A program made the translations under genes and the position numbers. The notes under the pieces are model-generated. The model was not told the DNA's origin and did no database searches. It worked only from the letters and a program-made list of their open reading frames with translations. A stretch of 15,866 nucleotides of DNA from an uncultured Collinsella sp. (GTDB taxonomy: Bacteria; Actinomycetota; Coriobacteriia; Coriobacteriales; Coriobacteriaceae), in assembly GCA_902388545.1 (NCBI GenBank), contig CABMPS010000021.1:1-15866 (forward strand). Direction: 5' to 3'. Shown piece after piece: positions 1 through 8,999 of this stretch; within the stretch, counting starts at the first letter, position 1, and every line of letters begins with the position of its first letter.

Positions 1-49
1 CCCGGCGAAATGCGCGAGGCTAGCTAAAAGCCCCATATCAAATGAGCCA

Positions 50-505
50 CTAGAGGAGGTCGAGGGGGAGCTGGGGGGCGTCACCCCAGAGCTTTTCTAG
101 GCGGTAAAAGTCGCGGGCTTCGGGAGTGAAGACGTGGACGACAACCGAGCCGTAGTCCATGAGCATCCAGGTCTTCTGCTCGCGGCCCTCGATGGAGAAC
201 GGATGCTCGCCGCAAGCCTCGGCAACCTTCTCCTCGATCTCGTCGACGATCGAATCGACTTGGCGGTTGTTGGTAACGGTGGCAAGCACAAAGTAGTCGC
301 ACACGTCGGAAAGCTCGGTCAGGTCGAGCACCTGCACGTCCTCGCCCTTCTTGTCGTAGGCGGCCTGCGCGGCGGCGCGGGCGACATCCTCGGCGGCGAC
401 ACCGCTCGCGGACAGCGAGGCGGCGGTGCGGTCGGACGTGGCAACGAAACTCTTGTGCTCCACACCTTCAAGAATCTGCTCGTCAGTCATGGTCTCGTCG
501 GCCAT
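50..505 (-). CDS. rsfS: Ribosome silencing factor RsfS (YbeB/DUF143 family)
   Basis: RsfS binds ribosomal protein L14 on the 50S subunit and blocks joining of the 30S subunit, which lowers translation when nutrients are short. The conserved domain covers roughly residues 38-145 of 151. It shows the family wording EDVQVLDL, a DYFVLAT strand, IEGREQKTWMLMDYG and VVVHVF, and it ends in the usual YRLEKLWGDAP. About 37 residues precede the domain, more than in short homologues. A GTG seven codons upstream (position 526) is also open. I prefer the ATG at 505 because AGAAAGAGG (512-520) lies six bases before it. The gene is last in the obgE-nadD-yqeK-rsfS run, 28 bases after yqeK. Family identity is very likely. 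Confidence 0.95.
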   Translation of the reverse strand: MADETMTDEQILEGVEHKSFVATSDRTAASLSASGVAAEDVARAAAQAAYDKKGEDVQVLDLTELSDVCDYFVLATVTNNRQVDSIVDEIEEKVAEACGEHPFSIEGREQKTWMLMDYGSVVVHVFTPEARDFYRLEKLWGDAPQLPLDLL

Positions 506-511
506 GGAATA

Positions 512-520
512 CCTCTTTCT
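512..520 (-). promoter_or_regulatory. Ribosome-binding site of rsfS
   Basis: The minus strand reads AGAAAGAGG here, six bases before the ATG at 505. It supports that ATG over the in-frame GTG at 526, which would lie upstream of this site. Confidence 0.6.
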
Positions 521-533
521 AGACACACCCGAG

Positions 534-1154
534 CTAGCGCAGCTGGGCGTAATGGTTGTAAATCGTAATAGCCGTGGGATAAAGATAGCGCCCGGACTGG
601 ATCACAAAGACCAGACCCTGCGCAAAACAGGAGAAGAACAACTCATCGAGCGAGGACTTCCCCACCATCTTGCGCAGCGCATGGGCATAGTCGCCGTGAC
701 GGTTGGGCTCGATGGCATCTGCCACAAAGACCACCATATCGAGCGGCGTCATGTCGCAGGCACCCACGGTGTGACGGTCGACAGCCTGGAAAACGGCCGG
801 TGACAGCTCGGGAAAAAGCTGCGGAAGCTCATAGGCGGCAACAGGGCCATGCAAAAGCGGCGTCGCGGCGGAAGGAGAGCCGGCAACCTTGATGCCATAG
901 TGAAGCGCGCGGGCCACGAGCTCGTCATCGGAAAGAACCTTGTCCCAGTCGTGAATTAAGCCGGCGGCAGCCGCATCAAAGCGGTCAACGCCGTAGACCT
1001 CGGCCAGATGAAGTGCGGTCTCGGCAACACCCAGCGAATGCACATAGCGCTTGCGCTTATCTTTCATGCGAACATCGAGCAGCTCTTGAATGCGCTTGAG
1101 CAGCGCGCGCTCATCGCCCTCAAACTGATCCTCTACCGACAACGTAGCCCCCAT
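534..1154 (-). CDS. yqeK: HD-domain hydrolase YqeK (probable symmetrical Ap4A hydrolase)
   Basis: YqeK proteins are HD-superfamily metallohydrolases. Characterised members split diadenosine tetraphosphate symmetrically into two ADP. Counting from the ATG at 1154, metal-ligand candidates are His39 in the RYVHSLGV helix, the His68-Asp69 pair in GLIHDWDK, His102 in LLHGPVAAY, His128 in AVDRHTVG and Asp146 in VFVADAIEP, all in the family order. The wording after the HD pair (HDWDK) differs from the HDIAK-like form I expect, but the ligands are intact. The start is uncertain by one codon: GTG at 1157 overlaps the nadD stop by four bases, and ATG at 1154 overlaps it by one. Either way translation is probably coupled to nadD. 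The nadD-yqeK-rsfS order is widespread in Gram-positive bacteria. Confidence 0.92.
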   Translation of the reverse strand: MGATLSVEDQFEGDERALLKRIQELLDVRMKDKRKRYVHSLGVAETALHLAEVYGVDRFDAAAAGLIHDWDKVLSDDELVARALHYGIKVAGSPSAATPLLHGPVAAYELPQLFPELSPAVFQAVDRHTVGACDMTPLDMVVFVADAIEPNRHGDYAHALRKMVGKSSLDELFFSCFAQGLVFVIQSGRYLYPTAITIYNHYAQLR

Positions 1155-1831
1155 CACTCAAAATCTTCTTGGCCCAAATCGGCATATAGCCTGCGCTTGC
1201 GAATGTAGCCGAGCACGGACTCGCTCGTAAGATAGCGCACGCTCATGCCGCGGGCAACTCGCTTACGAATGTTCGTCGAGCTGATCGCCAGCGCCGGAAT
1301 CTGAATATAGCGCACGTCGAACGGCAGCCCCGACTCTTTGATTCGGGCACGCGCCGTATCGATATCAAAGCCCGGTCGCGTCGCCGCAATAAAGGTAGCA
1401 AGCTCAGCGATTCGTTCGGCATCATGCCAGGTCACAATATCGATAATCGCATCGGCGCCCGTAATAAAGTAGAGCTTTACCTGCGGCGGGTAAAAATCGC
1501 GAAGGGCATGAAGCGTATCGGCCGTATAGGTTACACCCGGACGGTCAATCTCGAACCGGCTCGCCAAAAAGGCCGGGTTCGCGGCGGTGGCGAGGACCGT
1601 CATGGCATAACGGTCCTCAGCAGGCGTAACCGGCTTGTCAAGCTTAAAGGCGGGAGAGCCCGCCGGCATAAAGAGCACAGCGTCCAAGTCGAGCGACTCG
1701 CGCGCCTGCTCGGCAGTCACCAGGTGCCCGTAATGAATCGGGTCGAATGTGCCGCCCATAATGCCAAGCCGAAACTCCTTGCCCTCTTTTATGGGCAGCT
1801 CGGGCAAACCGATTCCACCGCGCAGCGACAT
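1154..1831 (-). CDS. nadD: Nicotinate-nucleotide adenylyltransferase
   Basis: NadD transfers AMP from ATP to nicotinate mononucleotide, giving deamido-NAD for NAD synthesis in the cytoplasm. The protein has 225 residues, close to the family norm. The nucleotidyltransferase signature GGTFDPIHYGH is at residues 26-36 with both histidines. FITGADA is at 122-128, and ISSTNIRKRV, the second nucleotide-binding motif, starts at 183. About 22 residues precede the first strand, slightly more than usual. The ATG at 1831 lies three bases after the obgE stop. A GGAGG inside the end of obgE is about eleven bases before it, so translation is probably coupled to obgE. The stop overlaps the yqeK start. I see nothing missing or broken. 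Confidence 0.97.
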   Translation of the reverse strand: MSLRGGIGLPELPIKEGKEFRLGIMGGTFDPIHYGHLVTAEQARESLDLDAVLFMPAGSPAFKLDKPVTPAEDRYAMTVLATAANPAFLASRFEIDRPGVTYTADTLHALRDFYPPQVKLYFITGADAIIDIVTWHDAERIAELATFIAATRPGFDIDTARARIKESGLPFDVRYIQIPALAISSTNIRKRVARGMSVRYLTSESVLGYIRKRRLYADLGQEDFE

Positions 1832-1834
1832 GGC

Positions 1835-3316
<1,482 letters not shown>

Positions 3317-3317
3317 C

Positions 3318-3360
3318 AAAAAGAGGGAGACCCTTGAATCCTAAAACTCAAGTGCCTCCC
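3318..3360 (-). terminator. Intrinsic terminator between rpmA and obgE
   Basis: On the minus strand GGGAGGCACTTGAG pairs with TTCAAGGGTCTCCC across an eight-base loop. The stem is 14 pairs, with two G-U wobbles and one A-G mismatch, followed directly by TCTTTTT. It lies 25 bases after the rpmA stop and ends one base before the obgE ribosome-binding site. It should end most rplU-rpmA transcripts, and any read-through would carry obgE. Confidence 0.85.
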
Positions 3361-3385
3361 ACATATGTGCTCTATGAAGGGTGAA

Positions 3386-3643
3386 TTACGCGTTCGCGAG
3401 CGGGCGTACGCTGACCCTGTGCTTGATACCCTTGTGGAACTCAACGGTACCGTCGACCAGCGCGAACAGCGTATCGTCCTTGCCACGGCCAACGTTCTCA
3501 CCCGGGTGGATGTGAGTGCCGTGCTGACGGACGAGAATCGTGCCCGTGGTTACCGTCTGGCCGGCATAGCGCTTCGTGCCAAGGCGCTGACCGCGGGAGT
3601 CACGGCCATTACGGGAGGAACCGAGTCCTTTTTTGTGTGCCAT
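3386..3643 (-). CDS. rpmA: 50S ribosomal protein L27
   Basis: L27 sits on the 50S subunit near the peptidyl-transferase centre, where its flexible N terminus reaches toward the P-site tRNA. The 85-residue protein is full length, with the typical opening [16 protein letters not shown] and a core including GTKRYAGQ and [18 protein letters not shown]. It starts directly at MAHKKG. It therefore lacks the N-terminal extension that Firmicutes remove with the protease Prp, and no prp-like gene lies between rplU and rpmA. The ATG follows a modest AGAGTAGG site and is 33 bases after the rplU stop. The terminator at 3318-3360 follows the gene. Confidence 0.98.
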   Translation of the reverse strand: MAHKKGLGSSRNGRDSRGQRLGTKRYAGQTVTTGTILVRQHGTHIHPGENVGRGKDDTLFALVDGTVEFHKGIKHRVSVRPLANA

Positions 3644-3676
3644 TGTGTATACCTACTCTTTCGTTACGAGTGTAAT

Positions 3677-4051
3677 CTACTCGGCGACGGGAGCCTCGGC
3701 AACAGCCTCGGCCTCTGCCTTGACAGCCTTCTTGGCGCGGGACGTAGCCTGGACCTTCACGATCTTCAGCTTGGTGAGCTGCTGACGGTGACCCTTCAGA
3801 CGACGATAGCGCTTACGCTTGTGGAACTTGAAGACCAGCTGCTTCTCGCCCTTGAACTGCTCAACGATCTGAGCGGTAACCTTGGCCTTGGCCAGCTTGT
3901 CGGGATCGGTGACGATCTTCTTACCATCGTTGAGGAAGATGACCGGCAGGGTGACCTTGTCGCCCTCATTGCCCTCGATCTTCTCGACGGTGATGACATC
4001 GTCGGTGGCGACCTTGTACTGCTTGCCGCCCGTGTTAACGATTGCGTACAT
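3677..4051 (-). CDS. rplU: 50S ribosomal protein L21
   Basis: L21 binds 23S rRNA in the large subunit. The start is the ATG at 4051, which gives the standard opening MYAIVNTGGKQYKV. An in-frame ATG seven codons upstream would add residues seen in no L21 I know, and it would destroy the purine-rich AAGGGCAAG spacing. The core ends with FHKRKRYRRLKGHRQQ and LKIVKV, followed by a roughly 22-residue tail rich in Ala, Glu and Lys, so the protein has 124 residues instead of about 103. It is first in a two-gene rplU-rpmA unit with its own promoter at 4094-4122. I see no leader structure in the short 5' region. Confidence 0.97.
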   Translation of the reverse strand: MYAIVNTGGKQYKVATDDVITVEKIEGNEGDKVTLPVIFLNDGKKIVTDPDKLAKAKVTAQIVEQFKGEKQLVFKFHKRKRYRRLKGHRQQLTKLKIVKVQATSRAKKAVKAEAEAVAEAPVAE

Positions 4052-4093
4052 GTTTACTTGCCCTTCATGCATCAGTTAGTGCAACAGCCGAAT

Positions 4094-4122
4094 ATAGTAG
4101 CAGGCGAAAATACCCCCGTCAA
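4094..4122 (-). promoter_or_regulatory. Sigma-70 type promoter for rplU-rpmA
   Basis: The minus strand holds TTGACG as -35 (4117-4122), a 17-base spacer, and TACTAT as -10 (4094-4099). TG one base before the -10 gives an extended -10. The stop TGA of the upstream gene lies inside the -35 box. The expected start of transcription is near 4087, about 35 bases before the rplU ATG. The prediction is by consensus matching only. Confidence 0.7.
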
Positions 4123-4931
4123 CGAGTATGTGGAGCAAATCCACAAGTTCGCACAGGTATGGGGCTGACGAGTCGGCCCTCGTCGTCCTCGCATGCTTGA
4201 TTCTGACGCTCGACATCGTAGGAGCAGATGGTCACGAGGTCTTGCATACCGGTGGAAACAATAGGTGCATCCACGCCCGGGGTCAAGCCCTGCAACAAAA
4301 CATCAACTGCAGAAAGCAAAATTTCCGGACGCATGGAGCCCTCGTTATCGGCATGGGTGTCGAGCATGAGCACTAAATGGTCCGGGCGCTCCCCCGCCGT
4401 GAGCTCATAGCCCACGAGCGTGTGATCCAAATCCAAGCGCTTGCTCTTTTTGCCGCGCGCGTAGTCGATGCCATGGTCCGTGCGCAACGTGTCGATCGCA
4501 CGACGCACCTCGTCGGCGCTTACGGGCGCCTCGGGATCCAAGTGCAGGTCGATGCGATACGACAGACGCGTGAGTTGCGCCGTCAACGCCGGCGTGCGCA
4601 CGTCGATATACGCCGCCTCGATGGGCGCCAGATCGGTCGGAGACGCCGCAGCCAGACGCCCAAACGCCTCGTCGAGCGCCACAAACTCGGTCATAAACAG
4701 GTCATACCACTCGCAGGTCGACGACGTACCCACCGGTAGCGCCGAAGAGAAGCCCACGCGCATGTGCGGAGAGAAGCCCTGCGTGACGGCATAGGGAAGT
4801 CCCGCACGGCGCACGATGCGCTCAATGGTATGGATTACTTCGAGATGGCCCAGGTACTTAAGGCGATCGCGCTTGCCATAGCGAACACGAAGCCTAAAGA
4901 GCGTGGGGTTGTCGGTCAGGCGCTCACTCAT
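4119..4931 (-). CDS. TIGR03936/DUF2344 radical SAM-linked protein
   Basis: This 270-residue protein matches my memory of the DUF2344 family (TIGR03936), which is encoded beside, or fused to, TIGR03960 radical SAM proteins. Its biochemical role is unknown to me. Recognisable features are the opening FRLRVRYGKRDRLKYLGHLE, the stretch RAGLPYAVTQGFSPHMRVGF around residues 41-60, and SALPVGTSSTCEWYDL just after. No membrane segment or signal peptide is evident. The ATG overlaps the stop of the radical SAM gene by four bases (ATGA), so the two are probably translated together in fixed ratio, as expected for partners. The stop codon lies within the -35 box of the rplU promoter. An RNase E/G gene, which I recall between this family and rplU in many genomes, is absent. 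Confidence 0.88.
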   Translation of the reverse strand: MSERLTDNPTLFRLRVRYGKRDRLKYLGHLEVIHTIERIVRRAGLPYAVTQGFSPHMRVGFSSALPVGTSSTCEWYDLFMTEFVALDEAFGRLAAASPTDLAPIEAAYIDVRTPALTAQLTRLSYRIDLHLDPEAPVSADEVRRAIDTLRTDHGIDYARGKKSKRLDLDHTLVGYELTAGERPDHLVLMLDTHADNEGSMRPEILLSAVDVLLQGLTPGVDAPIVSTGMQDLVTICSYDVERQNQACEDDEGRLVSPIPVRTCGFAPHTR

Positions 4932-6805
4932 GCGCGATCACCCATCAATACATTCTTGACGTGGAGCGTGGGGCAGATTCCGCAGCCGGTGCACGACGTG
5001 CGGGTGCAGTCGGGAGTCGTGACACCCTCGAGCGAGCGACGGTACTCGCGCTCGAGGAAGCCGCGCGTGCAGCCGGGGCTCACGTGCTCCCACGGCAGGC
5101 GCCAGTCCAACTCGTAGGGCAGGTGCACGAGCTCATTGAGGTCGATGCCGTTTTTGGCAGCAGCCTCCTTCCAGTTATCGAGCGAGAAATGCTCTACCCA
5201 GGCGTCAAAGCGAGAGCCAGCGCGCCAAGCATCGATGATGACGGGCGTCATGTCACGCCCGGCGCGGGACAGCGCGGCCTCGATGAGCGAGGTCTCGGCA
5301 TCGTGGTAATGCACGCGGACGGCACGGTTGCGAACGCTCGTGATAAGCAGCTTCTGGCGACGCTTGACGTCGTTGTAGTCGAGCTGCGGGCACCACTGGA
5401 ACGGCGTGGCAGCCTTGGGGATAAACACCGAAACCGAGATGGACACCGAGATCGAGCCGCGACGAGCCTTGGGCACCACGGAACGACCGAGCTCCAGCAC
5501 GTGATCGGCCAGATTGGCGATGGCCACGATGTCCTCGTCGCGCTCGCCGGGAAGGCCCATCATAAAGTAGAGCTTCATGCGGTTCCAGCCGGCCTCGAAG
5601 GCCGCCTTGGCCGCACGGTCCAGGTCCTCCTCGGTCACGTTCTTGTTAATGATGTCGCGCATGCGCTGGCTGCCGGCCTCGGGTGCGAACGTCAGGCCGC
5701 CCTTCTTTTCGCCGGCGACCGACTCGGCCATATCCACGCCAAATGAATCCAGGCGCTGCGACGGAATAGACACGCGAATACCCGTATCCTCCAGGCGACG
5801 GTTGAGCCTGCCGAGCACGTCACGAATGCAGGAGTGGTCGGTCGTGGAGAGCGAGGTCAGCGACACCTCGTCATAGCCGGTCTTTTCCAGACCCTGAATC
5901 ACCGACGAGACGATCTGGTCGGCCGAACGCTCGCGCACCGGGCGATACGTCATGCCGGCCTGGCAAAAACGACAGCCGCGGGCGCAGCCGCGCAGAATCT
6001 CGATAGACAGGCGATCGTGAACCAGCTGCGCATAGGGCACGCACGACTGCGACAGCGGATTCGTGGCGCCGAAATCCTCGACGACGCGTTTGTAGACCAC
6101 GGTCGGCGCATCCTTGCCCTCGCGCGGCACGGTGTAGCCATGCGGCGAGCAGGGCTCGTCGTGACGAACCTCATAGAGCGACGGCACGTAGTTGCCGGCA
6201 ATGGATGCAAGCTGCTCAACAATCTGCGCGCGCGGGACTCCTTCGTCGCGCAGGCGGCGATGCAGCTGGCAGGTCTCGAGCAGCGATTCCTCGCCCTCGC
6301 CGATGAGGATGGCATCGAAGAAGGCCGCATACGGCTCGGGGTTGTACACCGAGGGACCGCCGGCGATGATGATGGGATCGTCCTCAGTGCGGTCGGCCGC
6401 CAACAGCGGAATGCCAGCGAGATCGAGTGCCTCGAGGAAGTTCGTCACCGCCATCTCGTGCGGCACATGCAGACCGACGATATCAAACGAAGCGACGGGG
6501 GCAGCACCTTCGAGCGACAGCAGCGGAATGCCCGCCTCGCGCATGGCGTCACCCATGTCGGGCCACGGCACATAGCCGCGCTCGCAGGAGATGCCCTCGG
6601 CCTGGTTAAGAATGTTGTAGAGGATGGCGATACCCTGGTTGGGCAGACCAACCTCGTACACATCCGGGTAGATCAAGCAGCAACGGTAGTCGGCATCGGC
6701 CTTGGAAAGCGTGCCCCACTCGTGATCGATATAGCGACTCGGCTTTTCGACCTTGGCGAGCAGCGGCTCAATTAAATGAAAACAGTCTTGGTATGCAACG
6801 CGCAA
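4928..6805 (-). CDS. TIGR03960 family B12-binding-like radical SAM protein
   Basis: This is a radical SAM enzyme of unknown substrate. Numbered from TTG at 6805 (625 residues), an N-terminal B12-binding-like region (about 30-180) includes LIYPDVYEVGLPNQG and IIIAGGPSVYNPEP. The radical SAM core then carries RGCARGCRFC, with Cys274, Cys278 and Cys281 as the CxxxCxxC ligands of the 4Fe-4S cluster. LTFAPEAGSQRMRD and MMGLPGE follow. A second cluster of four cysteines (600, 605, 608, 611) lies near the C terminus and may hold another Fe-S centre. The frame stays open to 6868, but that start would overlap the upstream gene by 53 bases. AGGGG seven bases before TTG at 6805 and the family opening LLAKVEKPSRYI support TTG. 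The stop overlaps the DUF2344 gene. Confidence 0.9.
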   Translation of the reverse strand: MRVAYQDCFHLIEPLLAKVEKPSRYIDHEWGTLSKADADYRCCLIYPDVYEVGLPNQGIAILYNILNQAEGISCERGYVPWPDMGDAMREAGIPLLSLEGAAPVASFDIVGLHVPHEMAVTNFLEALDLAGIPLLAADRTEDDPIIIAGGPSVYNPEPYAAFFDAILIGEGEESLLETCQLHRRLRDEGVPRAQIVEQLASIAGNYVPSLYEVRHDEPCSPHGYTVPREGKDAPTVVYKRVVEDFGATNPLSQSCVPYAQLVHDRLSIEILRGCARGCRFCQAGMTYRPVRERSADQIVSSVIQGLEKTGYDEVSLTSLSTTDHSCIRDVLGRLNRRLEDTGIRVSIPSQRLDSFGVDMAESVAGEKKGGLTFAPEAGSQRMRDIINKNVTEEDLDRAAKAAFEAGWNRMKLYFMMGLPGERDEDIVAIANLADHVLELGRSVVPKARRGSISVSISVSVFIPKAATPFQWCPQLDYNDVKRRQKLLITSVRNRAVRVHYHDAETSLIEAALSRAGRDMTPVIIDAWRAGSRFDAWVEHFSLDNWKEAAAKNGIDLNELVHLPYELDWRLPWEHVSPGCTRGFLEREYRRSLEGVTTPDCTRTSCTGCGICPTLHVKNVLMGDRA

Positions 6806-6812
6806 CGGAAAA

Positions 6813-6817
6813 CCCCT
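6813..6817 (-). promoter_or_regulatory. Ribosome-binding site of the radical SAM gene
   Basis: The minus strand reads AGGGG, overlapping the TAG stop of the DUF697 gene and seven bases before TTG at 6805. It is the main reason to prefer that TTG. The layout suggests translational coupling to the gene before it. Confidence 0.55.
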
Positions 6818-7745
6818 AAGCAGCGAGATCGGATGCGTCTTGGTAGGACGCCATAGGACGGGTAGCACCCGCGACCGTGGTCACCAGATCGCGAACGCGG
6901 GAGAACGTGGCAGTGACCACCTCGTTGGCACGGCTGTAGTCGACATCGCGCTCGTAGAGCGAAACGAGCGCACGGCCCATGCCATAGGTGCCCGCGGCAG
7001 CAGTGAGCGCCTTGACGGCAAACCCAATATGCGGCGTCTGCTTGACGAGTGCGCGGGTGACCGCGCGGATCACAAGACCGCCGGCAAGCACGCCCGCGAC
7101 CTCATAGCCGCGCTCAGGCTTAATGCCGCGTCCAAAGACGGCAGCGAGCTCAAAGAGCATGCCCACCTGCGCCAGCGCCATAACGGGATAATCGGCGCCC
7201 GGCAAAAACACCAGCGCACCGGTCGCCATATTGGTGAGCGCGCACGAGGTGATGATACGATTGGCCGCCGCGATGCGCATAAAGGCAAAGTTCGCCGCAA
7301 AAGCCGTTTCCTTGTCGGTGCGATCGAGAATCCAGCGGGCAAGCGTCTCGAGCAGAAACGTCTTATCGGTTGCCGCCACCACGCCGAGCATGGGCGTGGA
7401 CTCCTCGATAAACGGCACCTCCACAGCAGACTCGGCAAGCACGCACACGGGCGCGCCGGCGATCACGAGCTCCTGCACGGCACTCTCCAGGCGGTCGGAA
7501 CCACACGAGAGCACCAGTACCACATCGGTATCGGTCTTTGGAGCAATTCGCTCCTCCCCCAGACGCTCGACGCGCACAATGCCCGAGGTCGTCTGCGGCA
7601 CAAAGGCGTCACGCACCGTCTCGGCCAGAAAGCGCGAGGCGGACGAATCCAGATAGACCGAGACGCGCACCGGCGTATCGGAATCCTTCTTAACGGACGC
7701 GCCCATCTTAAAAGCGCGGGTCAGCTTATCTACGGGAATTTTCAT
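6816..7745 (-). CDS. DUF697-like membrane-associated protein
   Basis: The C-terminal half resembles DUF697 (the YcjF-type domain often attached to Era/TrmE-like GTPases). Its signs are NRIITSCALTN at about 162-172, LPGADYPVMALAQVGML at 181-197, then LAAVFGRGI and a long hydrophobic, Gly/Ala-rich stretch to about 260. Hydrophobic segments near 168-205, 214-232 and 240-258 suggest membrane association. The N-terminal half (about 26-145) looks alpha/beta, with strands VRVSVYLD, DVVLVLS and APVCVLAES, but I see no P-loop GKS/T or NKxD, so it is not an evident GTPase. It could be a degenerate G domain. No function is established. It sits 18 bases after rodA with a good GGAGGGG site, and its stop overlaps the ribosome-binding site of the radical SAM gene. 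Confidence is high for a real gene and moderate for the domain. Confidence 0.8.
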   Translation of the reverse strand: MKIPVDKLTRAFKMGASVKKDSDTPVRVSVYLDSSASRFLAETVRDAFVPQTTSGIVRVERLGEERIAPKTDTDVVLVLSCGSDRLESAVQELVIAGAPVCVLAESAVEVPFIEESTPMLGVVAATDKTFLLETLARWILDRTDKETAFAANFAFMRIAAANRIITSCALTNMATGALVFLPGADYPVMALAQVGMLFELAAVFGRGIKPERGYEVAGVLAGGLVIRAVTRALVKQTPHIGFAVKALTAAAGTYGMGRALVSLYERDVDYSRANEVVTATFSRVRDLVTTVAGATRPMASYQDASDLAA

Positions 7746-7763
7746 AGCAAACCCCTCCAGCGG

Positions 7764-8990
7764 TTACGCGGCGCCCGAACGATGCCGCCATATGGATTGT
7801 ACGATACCCACTGTCAGCAGCTGAATCATCATCGAAGACGAACCGAAGCTAATAAACGGTAGCGGAATACCGGTAATCGGCATCATGCCGATGCACATGC
7901 CGATGTTTTCGAAGGTCTGAAACGCCCACATGCCAACGATGCCCACACACGAAAGACGCAAGAACAGCGACTCACACTTAAAGGCGACGCGAATCGTCGA
8001 AAAGATCAGCAGCACGTAGAGGCACAGGAGCAAAAAGGAACCGCAAAAGCCAAAGGTCTCGGATAGGAAGGCGAAGACAAAGTCGGTGTGGAACTCAGGC
8101 AGAAAGCCGCCGGCCGACTGCGTCGCATGGCCCAAACCCTTACCAAAGAAGCCGCCCGAGCCAACGGCGATAAGCGACTGCTGCAGGTTGTAGGCATCGT
8201 CCGAATCGGCATTATCGGGGTCGATAAAGACCGTCAGGCGGTTCATCTGATACTGCTTGATGAGCACATCGTGGCCGAGCAACGAATCAAAGACCGAATC
8301 GAGCGCCAGGACGAGGGCCACCAGGCCCACAAGCAGGGCCAGGGTCGACAGCACCCATTCGCGGCGCGCACCGCTCATGCAGATGACGATGGCGCCCGAG
8401 ACCAGCACGACCAGGCCCGAGCCCAGGTCGCCCATGGCAACGACGGCCAAAAACGGGATGGACAGCATGCCGCAGAGCTTGACGTAGTCGCGAACGGTAT
8501 CGATGCGGCCGTTATACTGCGAGCCAAGCGTGGCGATAAAGAAGATGGTGATGAGCTTGGCAAGCTCGACCGGCTGGAATGTCAAGCCGATACCGGGAAT
8601 CTTGATCCAGCCCGTCATGCCCAGACCGCCCGTATAGGACAGACCCGGAATCTTGGGCGAGAAGATCACGATCAGGTCGATGACGAGCAACGCCGTCGAA
8701 AAATTGGAAATACCGCGCAGATCGGTACGCCAGACGAGCACCGCAAGCACCGCGCCAATGCCAATGCCCAGCAGGTGGCGCGAGAATGAGGCGTCGGCCT
8801 TAAACTGTGACGCCGACCAAATAATGATGGCGCCATAGGCAACGAGCGCGACGGTAGCCAGCAGCACACCGATATGCACCTTTTGGCGAAACGTACCGCG
8901 CGAGGCCGAAAGTTGCTTGTTGACGCGGTCCAGGCTGCTGCGAGAGCCGGTCTTGGTTGAACGGAACAGATCCGCCGGAGAAAAATCCAT
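7764..8990 (-). CDS. rodA: SEDS peptidoglycan glycosyltransferase RodA
   Basis: RodA polymerises lipid II into glycan strands and works with PBP2 in the elongasome. The 408-residue protein has a cytoplasmic N terminus of about 37 residues, then ten or so membrane segments. SEDS motifs are QPVELAK (139-145), GDLGSGLV (187-194), YQMNRLTVFIDP (247-258), GFLPEFHTDFVFAFLSETFG (295-314) and PITGIPLPFISFGSSS (371-386). Asp303 in HTDF corresponds to the aspartate required for activity in RodA/FtsW. TAGGAGG five bases before the ATG contains the mrdA stop codon, so RodA is probably translated together with its transpeptidase. Position beside mreBCD and mrdA favours RodA over FtsW. Confidence 0.95.
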   Translation of the reverse strand: MDFSPADLFRSTKTGSRSSLDRVNKQLSASRGTFRQKVHIGVLLATVALVAYGAIIIWSASQFKADASFSRHLLGIGIGAVLAVLVWRTDLRGISNFSTALLVIDLIVIFSPKIPGLSYTGGLGMTGWIKIPGIGLTFQPVELAKLITIFFIATLGSQYNGRIDTVRDYVKLCGMLSIPFLAVVAMGDLGSGLVVLVSGAIVICMSGARREWVLSTLALLVGLVALVLALDSVFDSLLGHDVLIKQYQMNRLTVFIDPDNADSDDAYNLQQSLIAVGSGGFFGKGLGHATQSAGGFLPEFHTDFVFAFLSETFGFCGSFLLLCLYVLLIFSTIRVAFKCESLFLRLSCVGIVGMWAFQTFENIGMCIGMMPITGIPLPFISFGSSSMMIQLLTVGIVQSIWRHRSGAA

Positions 8991-8999
8991 CGCAACCTC

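Noticed and set aside
1..49. A short minus-strand frame from ATG at 36 to the window edge (MGLLASLAHFAG), and a six-pair hairpin at 16-34.
   Set aside because: The ATG has no ribosome-binding site and only 12 codons are visible. The hairpin is short and has no T-tract. Apart from these weak hints I see nothing in the 49 bases after rsfS.
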